The notes beneath the pieces are model-generated. The model was given only the letters and a program-made list of their open reading frames with translations. It was not told the DNA's origin and made no database searches. A program made the position numbers and the translations under genes. A stretch of DNA of 24,343 bases, taken from NCBI GenBank assembly GCA_033855775.1, contig JAWVFT010000063.1, positions 1-24,343 of the forward strand, written 5' to 3'. This stretch comes from DASVTR01 sp033855775 (lineage in GTDB: Bacteria > Acidobacteriota > Blastocatellia > Pyrinomonadales > Pyrinomonadaceae). Each line of letters begins with the position of its first letter. The stretch's first letter is position 1. Positions 17,101 to 22,128 of the stretch are shown one piece after another.

Positions 17101-17224
17101 TGCTCACTGTCAGGCGACGGACGAAAAGGGCTACACGCTCTCGGATTTCGCCGACTTCGATTGGAATCAGGACGACCTTGAGAACATCATCTCGAAGATT
17201 AGCAAGTCTGTCGAGACAAGCTGA
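11186..17224 (+). CDS. Hybrid PKS-NRPS protein KS-AT-KR-PCP-E
   Basis: The protein has 2012 residues. The ketosynthase (about 8-430) has C179 in ACSTSL, H315 in ETHGTAT and H355 in TNVGHLDS. The acyltransferase (about 528-830) has GHSLGEY (S627) and HAFH (724-727), the malonyl-CoA type motif. The ketoreductase (structural part from about 910, catalytic 1150-1370) has GGMGGVG, S1318/S1319, Y1332 and N1336. It lacks the LDD fingerprint and has no Trp eight residues before the Tyr. The carrier is NRPS-like, with GGDSV (S1488) as in PCPs that serve E domains. An E domain fills about 1535-1960, and the tail GYTLSDFADFDWNQDDLENI resembles E-linked docking tails. The module should extend the upstream Ser thioester by malonate and reduce the ketone, giving a statine-like unit. 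There is no A domain or TE, so the product must pass to another protein. The E domain after a PKS module is odd (see next entry and findings). Confidence 0.94.
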   Translation: MVDERNGFEIAVIGMAGRFPGARDIEAFWRNLRGGVESISFFTDEEMLAAGVEADRLKIPSLVKAGGVLDDIEFFDASFFGFSPREAEIIDPQQRFFLECAWEALENAGYNPDTYRDAIGVYAGVSMSGYLLNIFSNPELYQSADSLQLALGNDKDYIATRVAYKLNLRGPAITVQSACSTSLVAAHLACQNLIAGLCDIALAGGVTIFVPQKNGFIYQEGGIVAPDGHTRAFDAKARGCMGGSGVGLVVLKRLDDALADGDTIHAVIKGGAVNNDGSVKVGYTAPSVDGQARVIRAAHALSEVSPETITYIETHGTATALGDPIEVAALKQAFHGATQKKNFCALGAVKTNVGHLDSAAGVAGLIKTVLALKHREIPPSLHFEEPNPQIDFANSPFYVNNALREWRTDGHARRAGVSSFGIGGTNAHLILEEAPPVEASAETRPAQLLLLSARTETALEAATANLAASLKERADLPLADVAYTLQVGRRSFNYRRAVVCRDIEEAVEVLETRDPQRSLTNNGEAQDSPVVFMFPGQGAQYVNMGLELYRTEPLFREQVDRCAELLKPQLGLDLRSVLYPPDAETEQAALRLKQTLLTQTSLFVIEYALAKLWMEWGIEPQAMIGHSLGEYVAACLAGVFSLEDALLLVAARGRLMQQLPSGSMLAVPLAEEELLPLLAGASLSLAAINGPTLSVVSGPHEAVEKLARQLNAQGVDYRELHTSHAFHSEMMEPILKPLAEQLQSMRLQPPAIPYISNVTGNWITKEEATDPQYWVTHLRRTVRFSDGLSTLLGSPKRAIMLELGPGDTLSTLARRHPLKADGQALLTSLRRAHDKQADVSFLLRTVGQLWLEGKQVDWSKFYAREQRRRVPLPTYPFERRRYWIERQQLPEAGANQRPPSLRKKADIAEWFYAPVWKQSISPLEYQDEPRAAPSSRWLIFEDECGLGQQLVARLEREGHEVIRVRRGSRFLKTAERAYTIDPRNREHYDALFKEAQSAGAFPRRLLHMWNVTPEQEQSSGIAEGEDFLELGFYSLLFLAQALGEQALAAMLGTGEMGDPFNITVISNEMQQVAGDERISPEKATLLGPCKVIPQEYPHVTCRSIDVRLAGLEGATERKLVDQLLAELTAEGLEQFVAYRGGQRWTQDFAPLRLQDKPERPARLRDKGVYLITGGMGGVGLEMAGYLARTVKARLALIGRSAFPERAKWSAWLASHDEQDAVSQKIKRVMELEESGAEVLVLSADVTDRLQLETAIMEASRRFGEINGIIHAAGVAPSSLIQRKTREMAAAVLAPKVRATRVLDSFARKLKPDFFLLCSSLRALVGGPGTIDYCAANAFLDAFARSRAQDETTTTISVNWDGWAQAGMSLRAGALAIGEAEQTDEGMSNDEGIAAFSRILRSSLPQVIVSTRDLQSAIEQEQSASAASVLSQLQPSRAAVAAHPRPQLRNAYVAPRDAVEQTLADIWQELLGIEGIGVQDNFFELGGDSVISIRIIARANQAKIHLTPKQVFEHQTIAELAAAAGEDSAILKAEQGLVTGPAPLTPTQHWFFEGNPQGPNHLNQAILLETRQRLDYDLLEQATQVLLRHHDVLRHRFKLSDAAWQQYSIAPDEQSVCVLVDLSSIALSEQRAAIEARAAELQASLHLTNGPVMRVALFDLGPEQPGRLLIIIHHLVIDALAWRILLEDLETAYGQLSAGEAVRLPFKTTSYKQWAERLMQYAQSGEAEKELDFWLDARRENVAALPLDFPGGANSVASQRIVEASLTEEETTALLQEVPMVYQTQINDALLTALAETFARWTGHRLLAIDLEGHGRDPDVSDVDLSRTLGLFTSIYPVLLATEDARAYGETLKAVKEQLRRIPQGGLGYGALRYLGREEAAKKLRALPQPDINFLYLGQMDQVLSGASPFGPAAESGGPTRGLHTMRRYPLEVVGSVAGGRLSMAWTYSENLHRADTIEALAEGFINELRSLIAHCQATDEKGYTLSDFADFDWNQDDLENIISKISKSVETS
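15806..17070 (+). other. Epimerization (E) domain at the end of the PKS
   Basis: This sub-region of the PKS gene carries all seven E-type motifs in order: TPTQHWF, HHLVIDALAW (H1672, H1673, D1677), TQINDALLTALA, EGHGRD (E1811), RTLGLFTSIYPV, GGLGYGALRYL and LYLGQMD. The second His and the Glu, the known E-domain catalytic pair, are present. The only notable changes are Ala for Gly after the Asp and Asp for Glu in EGHGRE. These motifs separate it from a condensation domain, and the preceding carrier has the matching GGDS form. It looks active, but no alpha-stereocentre is expected on its own carrier. Confidence 0.88.
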
Positions 17225-17532
17225 AACCGCCGCGCTATCAAGCAGCGCGATGCTATAAATCCATCTCAGCGCAGCGCGACACCATCAATCCCTTCAATAC
17301 TTACTATGGCGACGGCACACGCATCGAACCTTCGACGCTGGACGAGTTGCGCGCAGCATACAAACAAGAGACGGTTTCATTTCCGTGGCAGCGCTCGGAC
17401 GTGTTGCTGCTGGATAACATGCTGACGGCCCACGGGCGCGCTCCTTACACCGGGCCGCTGAAGATTCTCGCGAGCATGTCCGACCTCTTCAGCCCTACGC
17501 CGCCTGCATCCGGCAGCGACGCCGCGACATAA
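17203..17532 (+). pseudogene. C-terminal remnant of a SyrP/TauD-like Fe(II)/2-oxoglutarate dioxygenase
   Basis: An open frame of about 110 codons follows a TAG at 17200 and has no ATG. Its recognisable part starts near 17287 with NPFNTYYGDGT and continues through LDELRAAYKQETVSFPWQ and VLLLDNMLTAHGRAPYTGP. I know this pattern as the C-terminal end of SyrP-like members of the TauD/TfdA family, which beta-hydroxylate carrier-bound amino acids in NRPS clusters. The His of TAHGR is the distal iron ligand and the Arg binds 2-oxoglutarate. The HxD ligand pair and about 230 N-terminal residues of a normal protein near 330 are missing, so it cannot be an active enzyme. It begins directly after the PKS stop, in the next frame. 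A short TTG-started peptide from 17347 is possible but improbable. Confidence 0.75.
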
Positions 17533-17602
17533 ACCAGCGGGCAAGCCTCATCACAAAAGCTCACGACGTTGTTCGTGGGCATGCAAGGCACAAGCTTGAG
17601 AC

Positions 17603-17652
17603 GAAGCCCCGGCAGCGGCGACATGAAACGATGTCGCCGTTGCCGGGGCTTC
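17603..17652 (+). terminator. Long stem-loop terminator closing the biosynthetic operon
   Basis: A 22-base arm (17603-17624, starting GAAGCCCCGGC) pairs with 17631-17652 around the six-base loop GAAACG. The only departure from perfect pairing is one G-T wobble. A short T-containing stretch (CTTTGCTAA) follows. It lies 70 bases after the dioxygenase remnant and before an unrelated lipoprotein gene, and so marks the 3' end of the cluster transcript. The poor T-run leaves some doubt that it is fully Rho-independent. Confidence 0.8.
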
Positions 17653-17848
17653 CTTTGCTAATGATTGCCTCGCAGCAGCGCGAGTTTACGCGAGCCTGAT
17701 GTCGAGCCGCCTTCGACATGCGGAGAGATGAAGGCGGAGCTTTCCAAGCCATGCATCAACCATCGAGCCGCGCTGCTCTTGAACGAACTGCTATTCTGTG
17801 CGCCTGCTATCTCATGCTATCCTGCTCAAGCTTGCCGCTTGACGCCGA

Positions 17849-17860
17849 CTTCAATCAACA
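17849..17860. repeat. Short direct repeat, copy 1 (CTTCAATCAACA)
   Basis: This 12-base word is repeated exactly at 18504-18515, and the next six bases (YGCRCA) are similar. Both copies lie upstream of a gene on the + strand, about 113 and 63 bases from the starts. It may be a shared regulatory site or the remains of a decayed duplication. Confidence 0.4.
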
Positions 17861-17949
17861 CGCACACCGCGCGTTAAGCAAAGCTCTCGTTGATAATTGA
17901 TTCAATGAGAGGCGAAACGCTTTGTCGCAGCATCACGTTCAACTATCTT

Positions 17950-17955
17950 AAGGAG
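17950..17955 (+). promoter_or_regulatory. Ribosome binding site of the lipoprotein gene
   Basis: AAGGAG lies 6 bases before the ATG at 17962. It fixes that ATG over the upstream in-frame ATG codons, and translation from there begins directly with a lipoprotein signal. Confidence 0.8.
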
Positions 17956-17961
17956 TCGAGA

Positions 17962-18354
17962 ATGAGGAAAGTCGCGTTTCTTATCTGCCTTGCCGCGCTG
18001 GCTGTGGCTGGCTGTCAATCGAAGGTTAGCGGGACGCTGGAAGTTGATGGCTCGGCCTTTGCAGGGGCGCAATGTCGTTCGGGTCAAGCGTTCGGCTTTT
18101 CCGGCATCGAGTTGACGGACACGACGGGCCGCCGTTTGCGCTTGCTCGCTCATCCTGACGGAACTTGCGAGGCGGCGCTGTTCAAGGGCGACAGTCCCAC
18201 GGGCGACCGTCTCGGTCAATGCGGCACGCTGGCGATGGAGGCGCAATCGAGTCGGATCAACTCAATCACCAACGTCAGAGGCACGGCGAAATTGGAATGC
18301 GAAGCGGTCGCGCATAAAGTGACGGGCAGCGTCGAGTTTGAGAACTGCCACTGA
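17962..18354 (+). CDS. Small Cys-rich lipoprotein, function unknown
   Basis: The 130-residue protein begins with a type II signal peptide: MRKVAFLICLAALAVAGC, with basic residues, a hydrophobic core and a lipobox ending in C18, the lipidated cysteine. The mature part is short and polar, with beta-strand-like segments (KVSGTLEVDG, GIELTDTTGRRLRLLAHPDG, VTGSVEFENCH). Five further cysteines lie in the contexts QCRSG, TCEAA, QCGTL, ECEAV and NCH, so disulfides in the periplasm are likely. I recognise no family. It starts after the operon terminator and is probably a single gene. No link to the biosynthetic cluster is visible. Confidence 0.85.
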   Translation: MRKVAFLICLAALAVAGCQSKVSGTLEVDGSAFAGAQCRSGQAFGFSGIELTDTTGRRLRLLAHPDGTCEAALFKGDSPTGDRLGQCGTLAMEAQSSRINSITNVRGTAKLECEAVAHKVTGSVEFENCH

Positions 18355-18503
18355 CGCGCGCTTTCATGCTGCCCCGTTCAAGGCGAGAGCCCTTCGCTAA
18401 CTTAGTCCTCACTGCCTCCAACCTTTCTCGCTCGCCTGAACAGCCTGCTCCTCGCTGAGGCTTTGAACGCCGCTCTTGAAATGAATGTTGACGGCGCAAC
18501 CGT

Positions 18504-18515
18504 CTTCAATCAACA
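18504..18515. repeat. Short direct repeat, copy 2 (CTTCAATCAACA)
   Basis: This is the second copy of the word at 17849, here 51 bases before the TIR gene. On the minus strand this region (about 18380-18540) reads through as RMLIEDGCAVNIHFKSG and more up to a stop, faintly like a decayed ankyrin repeat. That reading is weak. Confidence 0.4.
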
Positions 18516-18566
18516 TGCGCATGCGGGCCGTCGCGCGCCTTGTCTATGCCCGCTTAACTACAGCTT

Positions 18567-20474
18567 ATGAGCCAGCCGCCTTTAGCGAAACAAGAGGAGC
18601 CCGGCGCGGCGAGCGAATACAAATATTGGGCCTTCATCAGCTACAGCCACCGCGATGAGGAATGGGCGCGTTGGCTTCATCGCGCCATCGAAACATACAG
18701 AGTCCCGCGCAGGCTCGTCGGCAGGCAAACCGCTTCGCCATGGGGCGCGCTGCCGTCTCGCCTCTATCCTGTTTTCCGCGACCGCGACGAGTTGCCCGGC
18801 GCATCAGACCTCGGACTCAAAATCCGTGAAGCCCTGCGCGCCTCGCGCTTCCTCATCGTCGTCTGCTCTCCGAACGCCGCCGCGTCCAGGTGGGTCAACG
18901 AAGAGATTAAAACCTTCAAGGCCATGGGGCGCGAGCAGCATGTGCTGTGCCTCGCCGTCGAGGGCGAGCCGTCCGCGAGCGACAAAGGCGACGCGGCGGC
19001 TGAGTGTTTTCCTCCGGCCATCCGTTTTCGCGTGCGCCCGGACGGCGAGTTGAGCGAAGACCGGGCCGAGCCCGTCGCTGCCGACGCTCGCCCTGTGGCG
19101 GACGGCAAGGCCAACGCCCTGCTCAAGCTGCTCGCCGGAATGCTAGGCGTCGGCTACGACGACCTCAAGCGGCGCGAGGGACAGAGAAGGCGCAGGCGAC
19201 GGGCGCAATTCGTCGCTTACGCCGTCTCCGCCTTCGCGCTCCTCGCCATCGCCTACATCGCCATCGCCGACACAGGCGCAAGGCTGCCCTTCGGGGCGAG
19301 CCTTCGCAGCTTCCTTGACCGCCACGAGGCTTCCGTCTTCCGCCCCGTGCGCGGCGAGCCGGAAGTCCGCCGGAGCGCTGCGAAGATTAGGCGGGCAGCC
19401 GTCGCAAGGCTCGCGCGAGAATGGAAGGAGACGCACTGGACTTACGATAGCCCTGCGCGTCTTGACGGCCCCGTGACCGCGCTTTCAGTCTGGATTACAT
19501 CGCAGGCGATGTGCGCCGTCGCGCGCTCGCCTGAAGCGACGGACGAAGATTTACGCAACGCTTTGGAAGCGGTCGAGATGACCTTCGACCCTGCGATTCT
19601 TGTCGAGCGCAACGGCTTGAAGTTCGGCTGGCGCCCGACGCGCTCGGTCTACACCGCCGCCGAGCCGTCCCTGTGGACAGTCGCGCTGATCGCAAACATC
19701 CTGAAGCGCAACGCGCTCGTCCTCGATGAAGATAAACGCCGCCTCTTATCCGTGCGGCTCGCTTACGCGCAGGAAGTCGCCAGTCTCTACAGGCCAACCG
19801 AGTCGGGAGGCTGGAACACCTTCGCGCAGCAAACACGACCCGAAGAGCACAGTTCTTATACTTCAACCCTTGCGCTGCTCGCGCTGTTGGAGACGCGCGC
19901 CGCCGGGCTCCCTTGGCAGGGAAGCGTCGAGCAGCGCGACGCCTTGATTGTCAAAACCGCGCGCTGGCTGATGAGCCAGTTCGACGACAAGACGACGCCC
20001 GCGGGATGGCGGGCCGCGCCCGACGCGCAAGGCCCTGTTTCCGATGGCCTGACGCTACAGATTTACGGCCTGCTGCTGCGCGCCGAAGCGGAGGCAAACG
20101 TTTCCATTCCCGCGCAGATTAACGCGGCGATGCTTGAGCATCTGGCCAGCCTGACGGGACGCCCGCTGGACTTTCCGCTCACCGCCGCCACTTTCATACG
20201 TGTGTTCAAGAACTACGACGGGCAGATGCGAGACGAGACGCAGGCGGTCGAGTTCATCTGGCATCCGTGGGCCGTCGAGTGCGCCTGGCTGTGGCTCAAG
20301 CGCGCGGAGAAGGTGGGCGCGAGCGTCGAAGACCGTGTTCGCGTCAGGCGCAGTCTCAGCTACTTGTTGGCGGAGATTGAAGAGCAAGTTTTGAACATGC
20401 TGCAATCTAAAGAAACGAAAACTTTCGCCGTCTCGGAAACGTTGTATGGGTTAAGCGCAATCACCCCGCCGTAG
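18567..20474 (+). CDS. Membrane TIR-domain protein with C-terminal helical domain
   Basis: The 635-residue protein starts with a TIR domain (about 17-150): YWAFISYSHRDEEWARWLH opens it, FRDRDELPGASDLG lies in the middle and SRWVNEE follows. E112, three residues after W109, fits the Glu needed for NAD cleavage in active TIR enzymes. Residues 150-205 are polar and are followed by a basic stretch (RREGQRRRRRR) and one transmembrane helix (about 213-236), so the TIR domain faces the cytoplasm. The C-terminal 350 residues are largely helical with repeated Trp/Leu/Ala patterns (VTALSVWITSQAMCA, SLWTVALIANILKRN, STLALLALLETRA), suggestive of an alpha/alpha-toroid fold on the outer side. Membrane TIR proteins are common in large-genome soil bacteria, and defence or signalling roles are both possible. 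No partner effector is adjacent. No clear ribosome site precedes the ATG. Confidence 0.9.
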   Translation: MSQPPLAKQEEPGAASEYKYWAFISYSHRDEEWARWLHRAIETYRVPRRLVGRQTASPWGALPSRLYPVFRDRDELPGASDLGLKIREALRASRFLIVVCSPNAAASRWVNEEIKTFKAMGREQHVLCLAVEGEPSASDKGDAAAECFPPAIRFRVRPDGELSEDRAEPVAADARPVADGKANALLKLLAGMLGVGYDDLKRREGQRRRRRRAQFVAYAVSAFALLAIAYIAIADTGARLPFGASLRSFLDRHEASVFRPVRGEPEVRRSAAKIRRAAVARLAREWKETHWTYDSPARLDGPVTALSVWITSQAMCAVARSPEATDEDLRNALEAVEMTFDPAILVERNGLKFGWRPTRSVYTAAEPSLWTVALIANILKRNALVLDEDKRRLLSVRLAYAQEVASLYRPTESGGWNTFAQQTRPEEHSSYTSTLALLALLETRAAGLPWQGSVEQRDALIVKTARWLMSQFDDKTTPAGWRAAPDAQGPVSDGLTLQIYGLLLRAEAEANVSIPAQINAAMLEHLASLTGRPLDFPLTAATFIRVFKNYDGQMRDETQAVEFIWHPWAVECAWLWLKRAEKVGASVEDRVRVRRSLSYLLAEIEEQVLNMLQSKETKTFAVSETLYGLSAITPP

Positions 20475-20536
20475 CAGCATAACGAAGGCGCACGAGCGCG
20501 GTCGCCATCAAGCAGGTCATTCATGTTAAGGCTGAG

Positions 20537-20554
20537 CTTAAGTTTGAACTTAAG
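20537..20554. promoter_or_regulatory. Palindromic site before the TPR/propeller gene
   Basis: CTTAAGTT and AACTTAAG face each other across a two-base centre (TG), an 8-bp dyad in otherwise GC-rich DNA about 85 bases before the start at 20639. This is the form of a regulator binding site. It lacks a usable loop for a terminator. No regulator is identified. Confidence 0.35.
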
Positions 20555-20626
20555 TCTGATGGCCGTGCGCGTCGCCATTGCCGGCATATCTATGAGCAAG
20601 GAAGCGATTGCTGAATAGTTCCGAAT

Positions 20627-20630
20627 GGAG
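20627..20630 (+). promoter_or_regulatory. Ribosome binding site choosing the start at 20639
   Basis: GGAG lies 8 bases before the ATG at 20639 but only 2 before the ATG at 20633. The second ATG is therefore the likely start. Confidence 0.65.
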
Positions 20631-20638
20631 AAATGTTA

Positions 20639-21970
20639 ATGTTCAAAGGCGCTCGGTCTTTTAATTTCATTGCCCGCCGGCGTGCGGCTCTTGTCATCAT
20701 CTGTCTCTTCGCTTCGATGACGACGAGCCGGGTTATCTCTATGGCGCAGAACGAGCAGGCGAAGGACGGCAGATACTACGAGTCGTTGGCTCTCAAAGCG
20801 TATCAGGCGAAAGACTACACGGCCTTTCTTGAGAACATGAAACTGGCCGCCGCGATGCGCCCCAATCATCCAAGGGTGATGTACAATCTCGCGGACGCTT
20901 ACGCCATGACCGGCCATCACGCCGAAGCCTTGCGGCAGCTTGGCCGAATGGCGGAGATGGGATTGGTGTTCGCTGCCGAGAAGGACAGCGATTTCGATTC
21001 GATTAAAGATTCGCCCGCGTTCCAATTGATGCTGCAAACGGTTGAGCGTAACAGGGCTCCGGTCATCAATAGCGTTCCGGCCTTTTCGCTGCGCGAGAAG
21101 GGTTTTATCCCCGAAGGCATCGCTTACGACCCGGCGCAGGAAACGTTCTATCTAGGCAGCGTGTATCAACGAAAAATCGTCAGCGTTAACAAGCGCGGCG
21201 AGGCCGCTGTCTTTGCCACAGAGCGCGACGGCTTGTGGAGCGTGATGGGCATGAAGGTGGACGCCGCGCGCCGCCTGCTCTGGGTCGCCACGGCTGCTCA
21301 TCCGCAAATGTCGAATTACAGGGAAGAGGAGAACGGGAAGTCCGGGCTTTTAAAGTTCGACCTGCGAACCGGCAAGCTCATCAAGAAGTATCTTTTGTCG
21401 AACAGCCTCAAGGCTCATTGGCTCGGCGATTTGGCCCTCAACTCGCGCGGCGATGTCTTCGCCAGCGATAGCATCTCTCCGGCGATTTATACGATTCCGC
21501 GGCAGAAGGACGAGCTTGAGGTCTTTCTCGAAAGCAAGCTCTTCGTCAATCCGCAGGGACTCGATTTGACGCCGGATGAAAATCATCTCTTCATGGCCGA
21601 TTACCTGACGGGCGTTTTTGTGATTGACCTTAAAACAAAACGGGTCGCCAATCTTGCTCCGGCGCCCAGGTCCACGCTGTTCGGATTAGACGGGCTCTAC
21701 TTTTACAAAGGCAGCCTTATCGGAGTGCAAAATGGAATCGCTCCGCCGCGTGTCGTGCGCCTGTTTCTCAGCAGCGACCTGACCAGCGTTAAGCGTCTCG
21801 AAGTTATCGAAGCCAACAATCCTGTGTTTGACGAGCCGACGCTCGGCGTTCTGGTAAAAGACCATTTCTATTTAATCGCTAACAGTCAATGGGGAATGAT
21901 TGATAAGAAAGGGCAGATGGCTGAGGCGGACAAATTGAAAGACCCCATCGCTTTGAAGATTAAGCTGTGA
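20639..21970 (+). CDS. Secreted or anchored TPR plus SMP-30/NHL-like beta-propeller protein
   Basis: The protein has 443 residues. The N-terminus (RRRAALVIICLFASMTTS) is a signal peptide or anchor. Residues about 45-115 carry two TPR-like helix pairs (YYESLALKAYQAKDYTAF, RVMYNLADAYAMTGHHAEAL). From about 145 the rest is a beta-propeller of the SMP-30/gluconolactonase or NHL type, with blade cores such as EGIAYDPAQETFYLGS, GDLALNSRGDVFASD, GLDLTPDENHLFMADY and LDGLYFYKGSLIGVQNG. Such domains bind sugars, lactones or proteins; I cannot see a specific metal site. It probably acts in the periplasm. It is separated by 164 bases from the TIR gene and by 158 from the next gene, so likely transcribed by itself. 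Confidence 0.87.
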   Translation: MFKGARSFNFIARRRAALVIICLFASMTTSRVISMAQNEQAKDGRYYESLALKAYQAKDYTAFLENMKLAAAMRPNHPRVMYNLADAYAMTGHHAEALRQLGRMAEMGLVFAAEKDSDFDSIKDSPAFQLMLQTVERNRAPVINSVPAFSLREKGFIPEGIAYDPAQETFYLGSVYQRKIVSVNKRGEAAVFATERDGLWSVMGMKVDAARRLLWVATAAHPQMSNYREEENGKSGLLKFDLRTGKLIKKYLLSNSLKAHWLGDLALNSRGDVFASDSISPAIYTIPRQKDELEVFLESKLFVNPQGLDLTPDENHLFMADYLTGVFVIDLKTKRVANLAPAPRSTLFGLDGLYFYKGSLIGVQNGIAPPRVVRLFLSSDLTSVKRLEVIEANNPVFDEPTLGVLVKDHFYLIANSQWGMIDKKGQMAEADKLKDPIALKIKL

Positions 21971-22116
21971 GCAACAAAGGGATGAGCGGGCGTGATACTT
22001 TACAGTGAAATGTTTTGGCGTCAATCATCATTATATTATGAGCCAGTTCGGGCAGCGAGCCATCTTTCAAAGTCCAAACGTGAGTTCCGCTCAGGCTTTA
22101 ACCTTCAAACGAGAAA

Positions 22117-22122
22117 AAGGAG
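22117..22122 (+). promoter_or_regulatory. Ribosome binding site choosing the start at 22129
   Basis: AAGGAG lies 6 bases before the ATG at 22129. The in-frame TTG at 22123 touches this site and cannot use it. Confidence 0.8.
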
Positions 22123-22128
22123 TTGATT

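Larger units (their letters stand above)
17653..17961 (+). other. Non-coding stretch before the lipoprotein gene
   Basis: I see no gene here. The open frames show no start with a ribosome site and no family resemblance. It holds a copy of a 12-base repeat (17849-17860) also found before the TIR gene, and presumably the promoter for the lipoprotein gene, which I cannot place with confidence. Confidence 0.5.

Noticed and set aside
17665..17900. Short + strand frames after the operon terminator
   Set aside because: No ribosome site, skewed composition and no resemblance to known proteins; treated as non-coding.
22015..22039. Possible promoter TTGGCG / TATATT before the large secreted protein
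   Set aside because: The spacer is only 11 bases (13 with TATTAT), too short for a sigma-70 type promoter.
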